Under the pieces are notes generated by a model. It was not told the origin of the DNA, searched no databases, and worked only from the letters and a program-made list of their open reading frames with translations. From an uncultured Victivallales bacterium (lineage in GTDB: Bacteria > Verrucomicrobiota > Lentisphaeria > Oligosphaerales > JAFGRS01), in the NCBI GenBank assembly GCA_903834675.1, contig CAILKC010000046.1, forward strand, positions 1 through 24,463: a stretch of 24,463 nucleotides of DNA. Reading direction: 5' to 3'. The position numbers were made by a program, and so were the translations under genes. Below, one piece after another: positions 14,217 to 22,897 of this stretch. The first letter of the stretch is position 1. Every line of letters begins with the position of its first letter.

Positions 14217-16049
14217 TCAGACCAGGTTCTGCATGATGTAACTGCGCCGTTCGGGGGTGTTCTTCCCCATGAAGAACTCCAGCATGGAAGGCACGGTTCG
14301 CTGGTTTTCCACGGTGACTTTCAACAGTCGTATGTCGTTGCCGATGAACTGTCCGAACTCATGAGGCGAGATCTCGCCAAGGCCCTTGAAGCGGGTTACT
14401 TCGCAAGCGCGGCCCAGCTTGGCGCAGGCCTGGTCGCGCTCCCTGGCGTCATAGCAGTAAACGGTGTCACGCTTGTTCCGTACGCGGAACAGCGGGGTCT
14501 CGAGAATGAAGAGGTGTTCGGACAGAGCCAGTTGCTCGAAGAAGGTCAGGAAAAAGGTCACCAGCAGGTTGCGAATGTGCATGCCGTCGACATCCGCGTC
14601 CGTGGCGATGATGACCTTCGAGTAGCGCAAACCTTCCAGGCCGTCCTCGATGCCCAAGGCGCGCATGATGAAGTAGAGTTCCTCGTTGCTGTACATGGTC
14701 TTGCGCAGATGGCCGTGACAGTTCAGGGGCTTGCCTTTGAGGGAGAAGATGGCCTGGGTCTCGACGTCACGGCAACTGATCATGGAACCCGAGGCCGACT
14801 GGCCTTCGGTGAGGAACACCATGGACTCGCCTCCGCGCCACTCTTTGGCCTTGCGGCCGTGGGTCGGGACGTCGTCGCTGAGGTGATAGCGGCAGTCGCG
14901 CAGTTTCGGGATCTTGAAGCTGGCCTTGCGCGCGTTTTCCTTGGCTTCCTTCTTGACCAGTTGGATCTCTTTACGGACTTTCTCGTTCTGCTCGATCTTG
15001 GCGAGCAGTTTTTCGCGGACCTCGTGATTCTGGTAGAGATACCGGGCGACCACATCCTTGACCTTGGCCACGATTTCCGCGCGGATCTCGGTATTGCCCA
15101 GCTTGTTCTTGGTCTGGGACTCGAACACCGGGTCCTTGAGTTTCAGCGCCACCGCTCCGACCACGCCGTTGCGGACGTCGTCGGCATCCAAGGTCCGGCC
15201 GGCCACGTCATTGACGCCCTTCAGGATACCTTCCCGGAAGGCCGACTCATGGGTCCCGCCGTCGTTGGTGTACTGGCCATTGACGAACGAGTAGTAGGTC
15301 TCTCCGAAGCTGTTGGTATGGCAGAAGGCGAACTCCAGGAATTCTTCCTTGTGAGAAATGATGTCGTACAGCATCTCCTCGTTGACCTTCTCGCGGAGAA
15401 GATCGAGGATCCCGTCGCGGGAATAGAAGCGTTCGCCATTGAGGTAGAGGGACAGTCCGCTGTTCAGGTAGGCGTAGTTCTGCAGCCGCCGCCGCACGAA
15501 CTTGTCTTCGAAGTGAAAGCCGGGGAAGTGTTCGGCGCTCGGGATGAACGACACGTGGGTTCCGGCGGGCTCGTCAGAGGCGCCTTCGCTGTCGGCCTCC
15601 ATGATGCCGTTGGCGAAGGCGACCACGCGAAAGCGGCCATCGCGCATGGACCGGACGGTAAAGTGGTCGGCCAGTGCGTTGACAGCCTTGAGCCCGACCC
15701 CGTTCAGGCCGACCGAGTACTGGAAGGCCTCCGTGTTGTACTTGCCGCCGGTGTTGATCTGCGAGACGCACTCGGCGAGCTTGCCGAGGGGGATGCCGCG
15801 ACCGTAGTCGCGGACGGCAGCTGTCCCGTCGGGACTGAGGGTAACCTCGATTCGTCGGCCCTGCTTCATGATGAACTCATCGACGCTGTTGTCGATGACT
15901 TCCTTCAGAAGCAGGTAGATGCCATCATCGGGGTGCTCGCCATTTCCCAGTCGGCCGACGTACATCCCTGGCCGCGTACGGATATGCTCCAGGGAACTGA
16001 GGGTCTTGATGTGGCTTTCGTCGTAACGGACGTCGTTTGCCTTCGTCAT
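14217..16049 (-). CDS. parE: Type IIA topoisomerase subunit B (ParE/GyrB family)
   Basis: ATPase and TOPRIM subunit partnering ParC. The 610-residue protein runs through the GHKL ATPase (LEHIRTRPGMYVG; EVIDNSVDE; RDYGRGIPLG; VGLNGVGLKAVNAL), the transducer (about 220-390, with QTKNKLGN) and TOPRIM: TEGQSASGSM, RGKPLN-like KGKPLN, DADVDGMHIRNLL. It ends TRFKGLGEISPHEF and RRSYIMQNLV without a long insertion. In TOPRIM the near-universal EGDSA is EGQSA; the catalytic Glu and the DADVDG aspartates are intact. Overall it reads like Bacteroidetes ParE. It follows the zinc-ribbon gene by 18 bases and precedes parC by 32, so the two subunits are probably made from one message. Confidence 0.94.
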   Translation of the reverse strand: MTKANDVRYDESHIKTLSSLEHIRTRPGMYVGRLGNGEHPDDGIYLLLKEVIDNSVDEFIMKQGRRIEVTLSPDGTAAVRDYGRGIPLGKLAECVSQINTGGKYNTEAFQYSVGLNGVGLKAVNALADHFTVRSMRDGRFRVVAFANGIMEADSEGASDEPAGTHVSFIPSAEHFPGFHFEDKFVRRRLQNYAYLNSGLSLYLNGERFYSRDGILDLLREKVNEEMLYDIISHKEEFLEFAFCHTNSFGETYYSFVNGQYTNDGGTHESAFREGILKGVNDVAGRTLDADDVRNGVVGAVALKLKDPVFESQTKNKLGNTEIRAEIVAKVKDVVARYLYQNHEVREKLLAKIEQNEKVRKEIQLVKKEAKENARKASFKIPKLRDCRYHLSDDVPTHGRKAKEWRGGESMVFLTEGQSASGSMISCRDVETQAIFSLKGKPLNCHGHLRKTMYSNEELYFIMRALGIEDGLEGLRYSKVIIATDADVDGMHIRNLLVTFFLTFFEQLALSEHLFILETPLFRVRNKRDTVYCYDARERDQACAKLGRACEVTRFKGLGEISPHEFGQFIGNDIRLLKVTVENQRTVPSMLEFFMGKNTPERRSYIMQNLV

Positions 16050-16067
16050 CTCGGTCTCTGACCGCTC

Positions 16068-16322
16068 CTACGGGTCCAGGAATTCATCGTCCTCGTCGTC
16101 GAGGTCCTCGTCAGTTTCCAGATTGTGTCCATGCAGAGCCACGGGCAGATCGGCATCGGCGTCGATCTCGGCTTCGGTCGCGTCTCCGGGCTCGTCCGCA
16201 AAATCGTCCATGAACTGCGAGCCGAGCAGAGGGGCGCCGCACTCTGGACAGGCGCCATCATCGACCTCGACATCGCTCATCAGGACCTTACACTCGCAAT
16301 AAGGGCAACGTATAGTTTCCAT
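16068..16322 (-). CDS. Small zinc-ribbon protein with acidic tail
   Basis: An 84-residue protein. Residues 1-32 form a four-cysteine zinc ribbon (METIRCPYCECKVL; CPECGAPL), with ligands Cys6, Cys9, Cys25 and Cys28 and a further Cys at 11. The remainder is strongly acidic (for example TDEDLDDEDDEFLDP) and probably disordered. GGGAGAA about nine bases upstream supports ATG 16322; the frame extends 12 codons further without a ribosome site. The fold is shared by many small rubredoxin-like or LysW-like proteins, but the terminal EDWGE of LysW is missing, so no amino-group-carrier role is claimed. It lies between rho and parE on the same strand. Function unknown. Confidence 0.75.
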   Translation of the reverse strand: METIRCPYCECKVLMSDVEVDDGACPECGAPLLGSQFMDDFADEPGDATEAEIDADADLPVALHGHNLETDEDLDDEDDEFLDP

Positions 16323-16379
16323 AATAGGGTTCTCCCGCGTCTTGGTCCGGGCCTCCATTCTGCCGGTTCCTGGGCCCGT

Positions 16380-16415
16380 CTGCCGTGCTTGGGTAGACAG
16401 GTCGCCGCACGGCAG
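16380..16415 (-). other. Stem-loop between rho and the zinc-ribbon gene
   Basis: CTGCCGTGC (16380-16388) and GCACGGCAG (16407-16415) form a perfect nine-base-pair stem with an 18-base loop, 37 bases past the rho stop. No T-run follows on the minus strand, so it is not a standard intrinsic terminator; processing, Rho-linked attenuation or chance are all possible. Confidence 0.4.
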
Positions 16416-16451
16416 CGCCCTCGATGGTGATACGATACACCACTCCCGCCA

Positions 16452-18383
16452 CTACATCTGCAGCGACAGCAGAAACTCGATGTTGTTGTTGGTTTTCTTC
16501 AGTTTGTTGATGAGCAGTTCCATGGCTTCAACGGGCGGCACTCCATTGAGCGCCCGGCGCAGGGTCCAGACGCGCTCCAGTTCGTCCGGGTGCAGGAGCA
16601 GTTCTTCCCGGCGCGTGCCGCTGCGTTCGATACTGATGGAAGGGTAGATGCGCTTGTCGACCAGGTGTCGGTCGAGGTGCAGTTCCATGTTGCCGGTTCC
16701 CTTGAACTCCTCGAAGATCACCTCGTCCATGCGGCTGCCGGTATCGACGAGAGCCGTAGCCAGGATGGTCAGGCTGCCGCCTTCTTCGATGTTGCGGGCC
16801 GCCCCAAAGAAGCGTTTGGGTTTGTGCAGGGCGTTGGCGTCCACCCCGCCCGAGAGGATACGTCCGCTGTGGGGCTCGATGGTGTTATAGGCGCGCGCCA
16901 GGCGAGTGATGCTGTCGAGCAGAATGACCACATGCCGTCCGTGTTCCACCTGGCGTTTGGCCTTCTCGATGACCATTTCAGCCACCTGTACATGGCGGTC
17001 CGGCGGCTCGTCAAAGGTGCTGCTTACGACCTCGCCTTTGACCATGCGCCGCATATCGGTCACCTCTTCGGGACGCTCATCGATAAGCAGCACGATCAGG
17101 ATGATATCGGTATTGTTCTCGGTGACGCTGTTGGCGATCTTTTGCAGCAGGACGGTCTTACCGGTGCGCGGCGGGGCGACGATGAGGCCGCGCTGGCCGC
17201 GCCCCACGGGGGTCACGATGTCCACCACACGCATGCTGATCTCGTCCTTACCGCGCTCGAGGATCAGGCGTTGCGTCGGGAAGAAGGGGGTGAGGTTCTC
17301 GTAGGGGACTTTGCCTTTCTTCAACTCAGGCGCTTCGCCGTTGATGGATTCGACCTTCAACAAGGCAAAGAAACGCTCCTTTTCGCGCGGCTGACGGATG
17401 GCCCCCATGACCGTGTCGCCGGTACGCAGGGAGAAGCGCCGGATTTGCGACGGGCTCATGTAAATGTCTTCGGGACACGGCAAGTAACTGTAGCTGGGGC
17501 TCCGCAGGAAGCCGAAGCCATCAGGGAGAACTTCGAGGGCGCCCCCGCCATACATGACGCCATTCTTTTCGTTGCTGGTCTTCAGTATCTCGAAAATCAG
17601 ATCGTGCTTGCTCAACGAGCCCACGCCCTCGACATTCAGCCCCAGCGCCATCTGGGTAAGCTGGGTCATCTCCGTGTTCTGGAGGACTCGCAGGTCCAGG
17701 TTGGGGTTGACGATGGGGGTGGCCTCGATAGGGGCCGAGTCCGTGACCGTGGGTTCCGCGGCGAGCTGCGGCACCGGACTGCTGACGGGTTCGGACGCCG
17801 GGGGCTGAACGAGCGGCTGAGCGGGGGGCTGGACGGGAGGCTGATTGAGCGGCTGGATGAGCCGTGGTGTGACACTGGGCACCTGGGCGCTGCAATTGCC
17901 ATCGACATCGCCGAGGCGTGGGGCGCCCGCGGCAGAGGATCCTGGGCGCCCGGCGTCCGCCGACGGGTCGCTGTCCTGTCGGGGCTCGACCCGGACGCGC
18001 CGGAAGCCACGGTTGTGGGGGCTATCGCCGCGGTTCTTGCCGTCAGTTCCCCGGCCTCCAGGCCCTTGGCGTCGGCCGCGTGGATCCGGGTGACCGCTGC
18101 CGCGCTCCTGGGCCGCCGGGGCCCGGCCCTGATGTCCGCGGCGCTCCCGCGGAGCGCTATGCTTCTGCTGCTGGGCGCGCTCGGACGGGGCGGGATGAGC
18201 CCCAGTCTGGGGGGCGCGTTCAGGCCCGGCGGGCGGAGCCCCGCTCTGGGGGGCGCGTTCAGGCACGGCGGCTGGAGCCTCGTTCTGAGGAGCGCGCTCA
18301 GGGGGAAGCGAATTCCCTTCCTGGGGGCCGGGGTCTCGGTTTGGTGCCACTGTGCCGGTGTTGTTCTCTGAGGACTTCGCCAT
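16452..18383 (-). CDS. rho: Transcription termination factor Rho with long disordered N-terminal extension
   Basis: Hexameric RNA helicase that terminates transcription. At 643 residues it is over 200 longer than E. coli Rho (419). Residues 1-230 are Pro/Ala/Gln/Arg-rich low complexity with a 13-residue repeat (ERAPQ...) at 29-67, an Arg/Gly-rich stretch (about 78-136) and a Pro/Gln segment (about 175-215). The conserved part begins at about 236 ([11 protein letters not shown]...). It then has the cold-shock RNA-binding domain ([18 protein letters not shown], 285-302) and the RecA-like motor with P-loop APPRTGKT (403-410), [21 protein letters not shown] and the Q/R-loop region SGGVDANAL. It ends [11 protein letters not shown] as in the family. 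AGAGGA lies about nine bases before the start. It follows coaE by 80 bases, the usual pairing in PVC-type genomes as I recall it. Confidence 0.95.
   Translation of the reverse strand: MAKSSENNTGTVAPNRDPGPQEGNSLPPERAPQNEAPAAVPERAPQSGAPPAGPERAPQTGAHPAPSERAQQQKHSAPRERRGHQGRAPAAQERGSGHPDPRGRRQGPGGRGTDGKNRGDSPHNRGFRRVRVEPRQDSDPSADAGRPGSSAAGAPRLGDVDGNCSAQVPSVTPRLIQPLNQPPVQPPAQPLVQPPASEPVSSPVPQLAAEPTVTDSAPIEATPIVNPNLDLRVLQNTEMTQLTQMALGLNVEGVGSLSKHDLIFEILKTSNEKNGVMYGGGALEVLPDGFGFLRSPSYSYLPCPEDIYMSPSQIRRFSLRTGDTVMGAIRQPREKERFFALLKVESINGEAPELKKGKVPYENLTPFFPTQRLILERGKDEISMRVVDIVTPVGRGQRGLIVAPPRTGKTVLLQKIANSVTENNTDIILIVLLIDERPEEVTDMRRMVKGEVVSSTFDEPPDRHVQVAEMVIEKAKRQVEHGRHVVILLDSITRLARAYNTIEPHSGRILSGGVDANALHKPKRFFGAARNIEEGGSLTILATALVDTGSRMDEVIFEEFKGTGNMELHLDRHLVDKRIYPSISIERSGTRREELLLHPDELERVWTLRRALNGVPPVEAMELLINKLKKTNNNIEFLLSLQM
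18183..18299 (-). repeat. 39-bp in-frame tandem repeat inside rho
   Basis: Three adjacent 39-bp units encode three 13-residue repeats: [26 protein letters not shown] and [14 protein letters not shown] degenerate fourth begins ERAQQQ. Nucleotide identity between neighbours is high and the phase is exact (GAGC-starting blocks at 18197, 18236 and 18275), consistent with recent slippage or unequal exchange that keeps the frame. Confidence 0.8.
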
Positions 18384-18463
18384 GTCCCTGTTCCTCTGCT
18401 CATACCTCGACCGTCGAGGCGGTTGTTCCCTGGCGGTCTCGCCCGGAGTGCAGGCGCGCCCCT

Positions 18464-19045
18464 TCAGGAGGTGAACACATCATACAGCCAACGGCACTGT
18501 TGCCGCAGCATCTCGAAAGACCCCGTGTTGATCAGGCCATAGGTCGCGCGATTCAATTTTTCATCCATCGTCATCTGGCGGGCCTGGCGGATGCGGATGT
18601 CGTTCTCCGACCATCCCCGGCTCAGCAGGCGCGTTTTCTGGATGGACGGATCGCACCAGACTGCAACGGTAGGGGCAAAGGCTCGGTCCCATCCCGCTTC
18701 GAACAGCAGCGGCACGCCGCAGCACAGGACCCCATTCGTCATTGCCGCGGCCATATCAAGCACTTGTCGCTGGACCAGAGGGTGTAGCAAGTCGTTGAGC
18801 CACTGCATCTCGCGGTCGTCGCAGAACACTCGTTTCGCGATGGCCGCACGGTTGACGGTCCCGTCCGGGTTGAGGATCTCTTCGGCCCAGCGCTCGACCA
18901 CAGCCTGATAAACGACCTGCCCGGGCAGGTAAAGCCCATGCACCACGTCGTCGGCATCCACCACAGAGGCGCCTAACGCCTTGAAACAGCTTAGGGCTGT
19001 CGACTTGCCGGCAGCCATGCCGCCGGTCACTCCAACCAGAGTCAT
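18464..19045 (-). CDS. coaE: Dephospho-CoA kinase
   Basis: Phosphorylates the 3'-hydroxyl of dephospho-CoA, the last step of coenzyme A synthesis. From this ATG it is 193 residues, close to the usual length of about 200. It starts [16 protein letters not shown], with the P-loop at 8-16, then the family's VVDADDVVH and the lid and acceptor region [21 protein letters not shown] and [20 protein letters not shown]. The frame remains open to ATG 19111, which would add 22 residues (MGMRQTVPS...) lacking family similarity. AAGAG nine bases before 19045 is a modest ribosome site, so the start is likely but not certain. It is followed by rho on the same strand. Confidence 0.92.
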   Translation of the reverse strand: MTLVGVTGGMAAGKSTALSCFKALGASVVDADDVVHGLYLPGQVVYQAVVERWAEEILNPDGTVNRAAIAKRVFCDDREMQWLNDLLHPLVQRQVLDMAAAMTNGVLCCGVPLLFEAGWDRAFAPTVAVWCDPSIQKTRLLSRGWSENDIRIRQARQMTMDEKLNRATYGLINTGSFEMLRQQCRWLYDVFTS

Positions 19046-19231
19046 CGCTGGAAAGCTCTTGCCATTGTCAGAGGCTGAAACCGGGGAAGGCACAGTCTGC
19101 CGCATGCCCATGACCCCGCAACAGACAGACCATCAGCCTAGGAATATCGGACTTCAGGGGAGAAGCTACCCGTGGCCAGGCCCGGGTTCTCGATCAGGGA
19201 TCAGCCCCAAGAGGATACCGCTTCGGCCAGT

Positions 19232-19260
19232 ACCATAGCACCCCGTCGGGGGCGGTTCAA
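19232..19260 (-). promoter_or_regulatory. Probable promoter for coaE-rho
   Basis: On the minus strand, TTGAAC (19260-19255), 17 bases, then TATGGT (19237-19232), the latter preceded by TGC as an extended -10. Initiation near 19225 gives a leader of about 180 bases to coaE start 19045, with a GATCAGGGATC near-palindrome inside it. The remaining gap to hflX (19261-19336) contains only a GGCCGA/TCGGCC stem-loop near 19300-19323. Confidence 0.5.
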
Positions 19261-19336
19261 GCTCAGTGCAAAACAAGGGCGCGAACCCCTGCGACGACGG
19301 CCGACGTGAACGCATCGGCCCCGGTCGTGCGTGTGG

Positions 19337-19365
19337 CCGACCGGCGGGCAGCCCGCCGGACTCGG
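19337..19365 (-). terminator. Possible terminator hairpin after hflX
   Basis: CCGGCGGGC (19341-19349) and GCCCGCCGG (19351-19359) are perfectly complementary. An outer CCGA/TCGG extends the stem beyond a two-base bulge. It starts 22 bases past the hflX stop. There is no T-run, so efficient intrinsic termination is doubtful; a 3'-end stabiliser is the alternative. Confidence 0.45.
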
Positions 19366-19386
19366 TCTGGCGCCCCTGGCTAGACC

Positions 19387-20688
19387 TCAGGTCGTGCTGA
19401 TGAAGGCCGCAAGCGTGGGGGCCAAGTCCGCCGGGACCCGGGCGCGCAGGTACACCCCGACGTCCTCAGACTTCTCGGTGATCACGGCGCTGCGGCGGCG
19501 CAACAGGGCAACCAGGTCGTAGCGATCATGGGGGATCAGCAGATCCTGCTCCTTGAGGGTGGCGTCGAGCGCCTTGCCCAGGGTCTCGGTCAGTTGGGCC
19601 AGGCCCTCCCCCGTAAGAGCGGAAATGGGGATAGCTTCAGGGTAGGCGTGCTGGAGACGTCGCCGGACCAGTTCGTCGGGCAGGCGGTCGATCTTGTTGA
19701 GGGCAGAGATGACGGGCTTCTCGCCGGCGCCGATCTCGGCCAGCACCGTGCGGGTGGTCCGCCGATGCTCCTCGATCTGATCACTGGTCACGTCGATAAC
19801 CTCGATCAGGATATCGGCCATGAGGGTTTCCTCGAGAGTCGACTTAAAGGCGTCCACGAGCATGTGGGGGAGTTTGCGGATGAAGCCGACGGTGTCGACC
19901 AGCAGCAGCTCTTGGTGGTTGGCCAGGACCAGTCGTCGAACCGTCGCGTCCAAGGTGGCAAAAAGTTTGTCCTCGACAAAGACGTTGGTTCCGGTCAGGG
20001 CGTTCAACAGGCTGGACTTGCCGGCGTTGGTGTAGCCCACGATGGCAGCCACCGGGAGCGGCCGTTTGAGTCGCTGGCTGCGTTGGACGCGGCGGTGCTT
20101 CTTGACCTCCTCGATCTGCTCTTTGAGCCGCGTGATCTGGACCCGTACCATGCGTGAATCGAGTTCGAGCTGCTGTTCGCCCTCTCCGCGCGCTCCCTGT
20201 CCGCCGGCGGCGCCACGTTGGCGGTGCAGATGGGTCCAGCGGCGCTGGAGCCTGGGGAGTGCGTAGGTGGCCCGGGCGAGAGCGACCTGCAAGGCGGCTT
20301 CGCGCGTGTGGGCTCGTTCCGCGAAGATGTCGAGGATGACCTCCTGCCGGTCGATGACCGCCAGGTCGGCCAGTTCCTCCCAGTTGCGCTGCTGTGATGG
20401 GCTCAGCGGGTCGTCGAAGACCAGGACATCCGCCTCGACGGCACGAGCCAGGCCGATGATTTCAGCGGCTTTGCCCGTGCCAATCAGAAGGCGCGGGTGC
20501 GGCGAGCGCAGCCTGACCATGTTGGAACCGACCACGCTGACGCCGAGCGTGCGGCATAATTCTTCCAATTCCGCGAGTAGTTCGCGAGAGGTTTCGGGTG
20601 CCGTGCCAGCCCGCTGGACGCCTACCAGGAAGGCCCGTTCCGGCTTGCCGGCGGTGTCGACACCTGCGCCTGATTGATGGACACTCAC
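19387..20688 (-). CDS. hflX: Ribosome-associated GTPase HflX
   Basis: GTPase that splits or rescues stalled and heat-damaged 70S ribosomes. From GTG 20688 it has 433 residues, a normal length. The N-terminal nucleotide-binding domain (about 20-150) has the block VFDDPLSPSQQRNWEE and RQEVILDIFAERAHT. A helical linker carries the Gly-rich loop and GEGEQQLELDSR, where the family has GPGETQLE-D-R. The G domain has G1 GYTNAGKS (218-225), G3 DTVGF (265-269), G4 NKID (331-334) and G5 SALTGEG. A C-terminal domain ends FISTT. GAAGGGA about nine bases upstream supports the GTG; an ATG at 20811 would add 41 basic residues with no family match. It stands alone between two intergenic regions. Confidence 0.92.
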   Translation of the reverse strand: MSVHQSGAGVDTAGKPERAFLVGVQRAGTAPETSRELLAELEELCRTLGVSVVGSNMVRLRSPHPRLLIGTGKAAEIIGLARAVEADVLVFDDPLSPSQQRNWEELADLAVIDRQEVILDIFAERAHTREAALQVALARATYALPRLQRRWTHLHRQRGAAGGQGARGEGEQQLELDSRMVRVQITRLKEQIEEVKKHRRVQRSQRLKRPLPVAAIVGYTNAGKSSLLNALTGTNVFVEDKLFATLDATVRRLVLANHQELLLVDTVGFIRKLPHMLVDAFKSTLEETLMADILIEVIDVTSDQIEEHRRTTRTVLAEIGAGEKPVISALNKIDRLPDELVRRRLQHAYPEAIPISALTGEGLAQLTETLGKALDATLKEQDLLIPHDRYDLVALLRRRSAVITEKSEDVGVYLRARVPADLAPTLAAFISTT

Positions 20689-21270
20689 GTGGTGGGTCCC
20701 TTCGTTGCGGGGCACTGCGGGATGGGGGCGACAGGCAACCCATGGTCTGATCCGTTTACGGCCGCCTGACTGCCGGTCGCCGCGGTCTGCAGACTCACGA
20801 GTTCTCACCATAGCGCCGCGGAGCCTGGGTTACTACCTCATCCCCTGACCTCCCAGGGCTGTTCCAAGAAAGAGCCCCCGCCAGATCATGGCAGGCGTCT
20901 GCCCCGATTCCGCTCGCCTCCCTGGAGCCCGCGATGCCCAGCCCGTTCCGGGCGGGTTCGCGGTGCCCGCCGTCTGCAAGACCCCCATGTACGGCGGAAG
21001 CCCCGGCAGGGCCGGTGCGGACCGCCGGCTCCAGCGTGCCTACCACCCGGAAAAAGAAACAGCCCTGCCTGACCTCAGGATTCTGGCTGCCTTGAGGGTT
21101 GAACCTCGAGAGTTGACCCGCTGGGGCGACTATAGGGTGGTGCGATTATATGGTAGGCGCAGGCTATAGGGCTACAACCCTGAGAGGCGAATCCGGAAGC
21201 GCAGGCGGCCCTGAAGCAGTAACCGGACAGCCTTAGCGTCCTGCGGGACGCCGTTAAAAGGAGTCGGCAA
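20689..21270. other. Divergent intergenic region between hflX and the deacetylase gene
   Basis: About 580 bases without a supportable gene; short open frames on both strands lack ribosome sites and family features. The right end is the informative part. A local AT-rich island has TATA-like cores at 21131 (TATAGG), 21148 (TATATG) and 21165 (TATAGG), exactly 17 bases apart. A TTGACC at 21113-21118 lies 12 bases before the first core, too close for a standard promoter. A six-pair hairpin GCGTCC-TGCG-GGACGC (21236-21251) sits just before the deacetylase ribosome site AAAAGGAG. I could not identify an hflX promoter. Confidence 0.45.
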
Positions 21271-22743
21271 ATGTTGCGCGGAATGCTGCTGGCGGGCGGT
21301 GGAGTGCCACTCTTGGTGTGTGCGGTAGCGGCGGCTCCAGCCGCGCCGTCGTTGCGCCTGTATTCGCAGTCTCTTGAAGTGGAGTACGCGACGGCCGACG
21401 AGGCCGGGCGAGCGAGGGTGGAGTTTGCGCCGGTCTATGATGGACGCGAGTGGGCCTTCTCGGCGCGCTGGGACGATTGCAGCCAAAACAGCCTGCAGAT
21501 GCGGCAGCACATGGCCAAGTTTGGGCTGAAAGGCACGTTCTACCTGACGCAGAACGATGGCAAGAAGAGCTTTGGCCCAGAGTACTGCAAGCAGCTCATG
21601 GAGGGCGGGTTCTCCATTGGTGGCCACACCATGACGCACCCGAAGCTGCCGGAGCTGAATGCCGGCGCGATCTGGTGGGAACTGTGCGCCAACCGCGTGG
21701 CTCGCGAGGACGACACGGAAACGCCGTTGAACTCGCTGGCTTTCTCGTACGGGCAATTCCGCGGCGGCAAGCCGGAGGCATTTCTGGCGATCTCCGAGGC
21801 GGTGCGCCGCACGGGGTATCACCACTGTGTGTACGCCGATTTCGTCCGCGGCAATCCGAATTTGGCGGCGGGGGAGTTTTCTACCGGCTGCCAGGTTGTG
21901 CCGGGCGACCGGGTGGTCGACGCGAAGGCGTTTCAGGAGCAACTCGATAAGCCGGTTTCCAAGCAGTCTCAGGCCTACCGAGCGTGGTCGCACTGCATTT
22001 TTCTGGGCGTGCATGCCTGGCAGGCGGGCGAGGAGTGGAACAAACTGGAGGCCGTCTTCCAGACGATCGCGGGCAAGTCTGAGTGGTGGTACTGCAACCA
22101 GACGGAGTGGGCGGCATATGCGCGGCAGGTGTCGGGCTCGGAACTGACCGGAGAGGCGGTCGCTGCCGCGGCCAGCGCACGGCGCTACACGCTGACCCGA
22201 CCGGCGCCAGGCGACCTCGGCGCCATGGTGCCGCTGACCTGCGTGATTGACCAGGTTAGCGTGCGGGGCATCAAGCTGGATGGCCAACCGGTAGCGTTTG
22301 AGCGGCGCGGCGACAAGACCGTCGTCAACCTGCCGCACGGGCAGGCACAGGCACTGCCTCAACGTATCGGTCACCTCGAGATGCCGAGCGACGCTCAGGC
22401 GCTGACGGACAGCCTGCAGTGCGAGGACTTCCCGGGGCTGAAAGGTCTACTGGTCACCGATCTGACCCGGCAGAAGGTGAGCCTGACCCTGGAGGCGCCC
22501 GCCGCGGCAGAACTGCGCAACCTGCATATCCGTTTTCGGCTGCCGCTGCGGTACGAGTCAGGGATCATCACCAGGACCCTCGACGACGTCAAGGCGGGCG
22601 CGCCGCAAACGGTGGAGATCGCCTTGCCCACGCCCAAGGCCGAGGCGTTCTGGGCAGAGGGACCGCAGTACTGGGTGGCCGAGATCGACTTCACCGGCCC
22701 GGCCGGGGCCGGGCGGTTGTTCGTGACCCGGCTGGTGCCATGA
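21271..22743 (+). CDS. Secreted polysaccharide deacetylase-family protein
   Basis: A 490-residue exported protein. A signal peptide covers about 1-22 (LLAGGGVPLLVCAVAAA), and residues about 60-290 are a NodB/CE4-like barrel. The first motif is RWDDC, with the aspartate pair at 68-69; the second is GHTMTHPKL, with metal-binding His119 and His123; a later SYGQF occupies the place of the family's third motif. The C-terminal 200 residues look like beta-sandwich modules (VSLTLEAPAAAELRNLHI; YWVAEIDFTG), possibly for carbohydrate binding or cell-surface association. Deacetylation of an N- or O-acetylated glycan in the envelope or outside the cell is the likely role; the substrate cannot be inferred. 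Start: AAAAGGAG lies seven bases before the ATG. The carrier gene follows 154 bases later; co-transcription is possible but unproven. Confidence 0.85.
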   Translation: MLRGMLLAGGGVPLLVCAVAAAPAAPSLRLYSQSLEVEYATADEAGRARVEFAPVYDGREWAFSARWDDCSQNSLQMRQHMAKFGLKGTFYLTQNDGKKSFGPEYCKQLMEGGFSIGGHTMTHPKLPELNAGAIWWELCANRVAREDDTETPLNSLAFSYGQFRGGKPEAFLAISEAVRRTGYHHCVYADFVRGNPNLAAGEFSTGCQVVPGDRVVDAKAFQEQLDKPVSKQSQAYRAWSHCIFLGVHAWQAGEEWNKLEAVFQTIAGKSEWWYCNQTEWAAYARQVSGSELTGEAVAAAASARRYTLTRPAPGDLGAMVPLTCVIDQVSVRGIKLDGQPVAFERRGDKTVVNLPHGQAQALPQRIGHLEMPSDAQALTDSLQCEDFPGLKGLLVTDLTRQKVSLTLEAPAAAELRNLHIRFRLPLRYESGIITRTLDDVKAGAPQTVEIALPTPKAEAFWAEGPQYWVAEIDFTGPAGAGRLFVTRLVP

Positions 22744-22897
22744 GGCGCCTGGGCGCTAGGCTTCAGGATTGGCGACCGTGCCCCGATGCGCTCTGCGGCG
22801 GGGCCGGTTCGGTTCGGTGTAGCGGCTTTCCAGCCATCGGCGTGGCCGTCGGCAAAGGTGAACGCCGGAATCCTCTGTCCAGAAGAGAGTAAGACCC

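Noticed and set aside
12616..16061. Long plus-strand frames (541 and 566 codons) opposite parC and parE
   Set aside because: Shadows of the conserved topoisomerase genes; no family motifs and no start signals.
16068..16322. Zinc-ribbon protein as LysW amino-group carrier
   Set aside because: The ribbon is similar, but the C-terminal EDWGE with the essential Glu is absent and no lysine/arginine biosynthesis genes are nearby.
16590..18371. 593-codon plus-strand frame opposite rho
   Set aside because: Rho is unmistakable on the other strand; this frame is its reflection.
20795..21169. Short open frames of 83 and 93 codons in the hflX-deacetylase gap
   Set aside because: No ribosome site, Pro/Arg/Gly-rich random-looking composition, and overlap on opposite strands.
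21170..21260. Possible TPP-type riboswitch suggested by CTGAGA near 21180
   Set aside because: The motif stands alone; the paired TPP elements and second conserved stem are missing, and the downstream gene is not thiamine-related.
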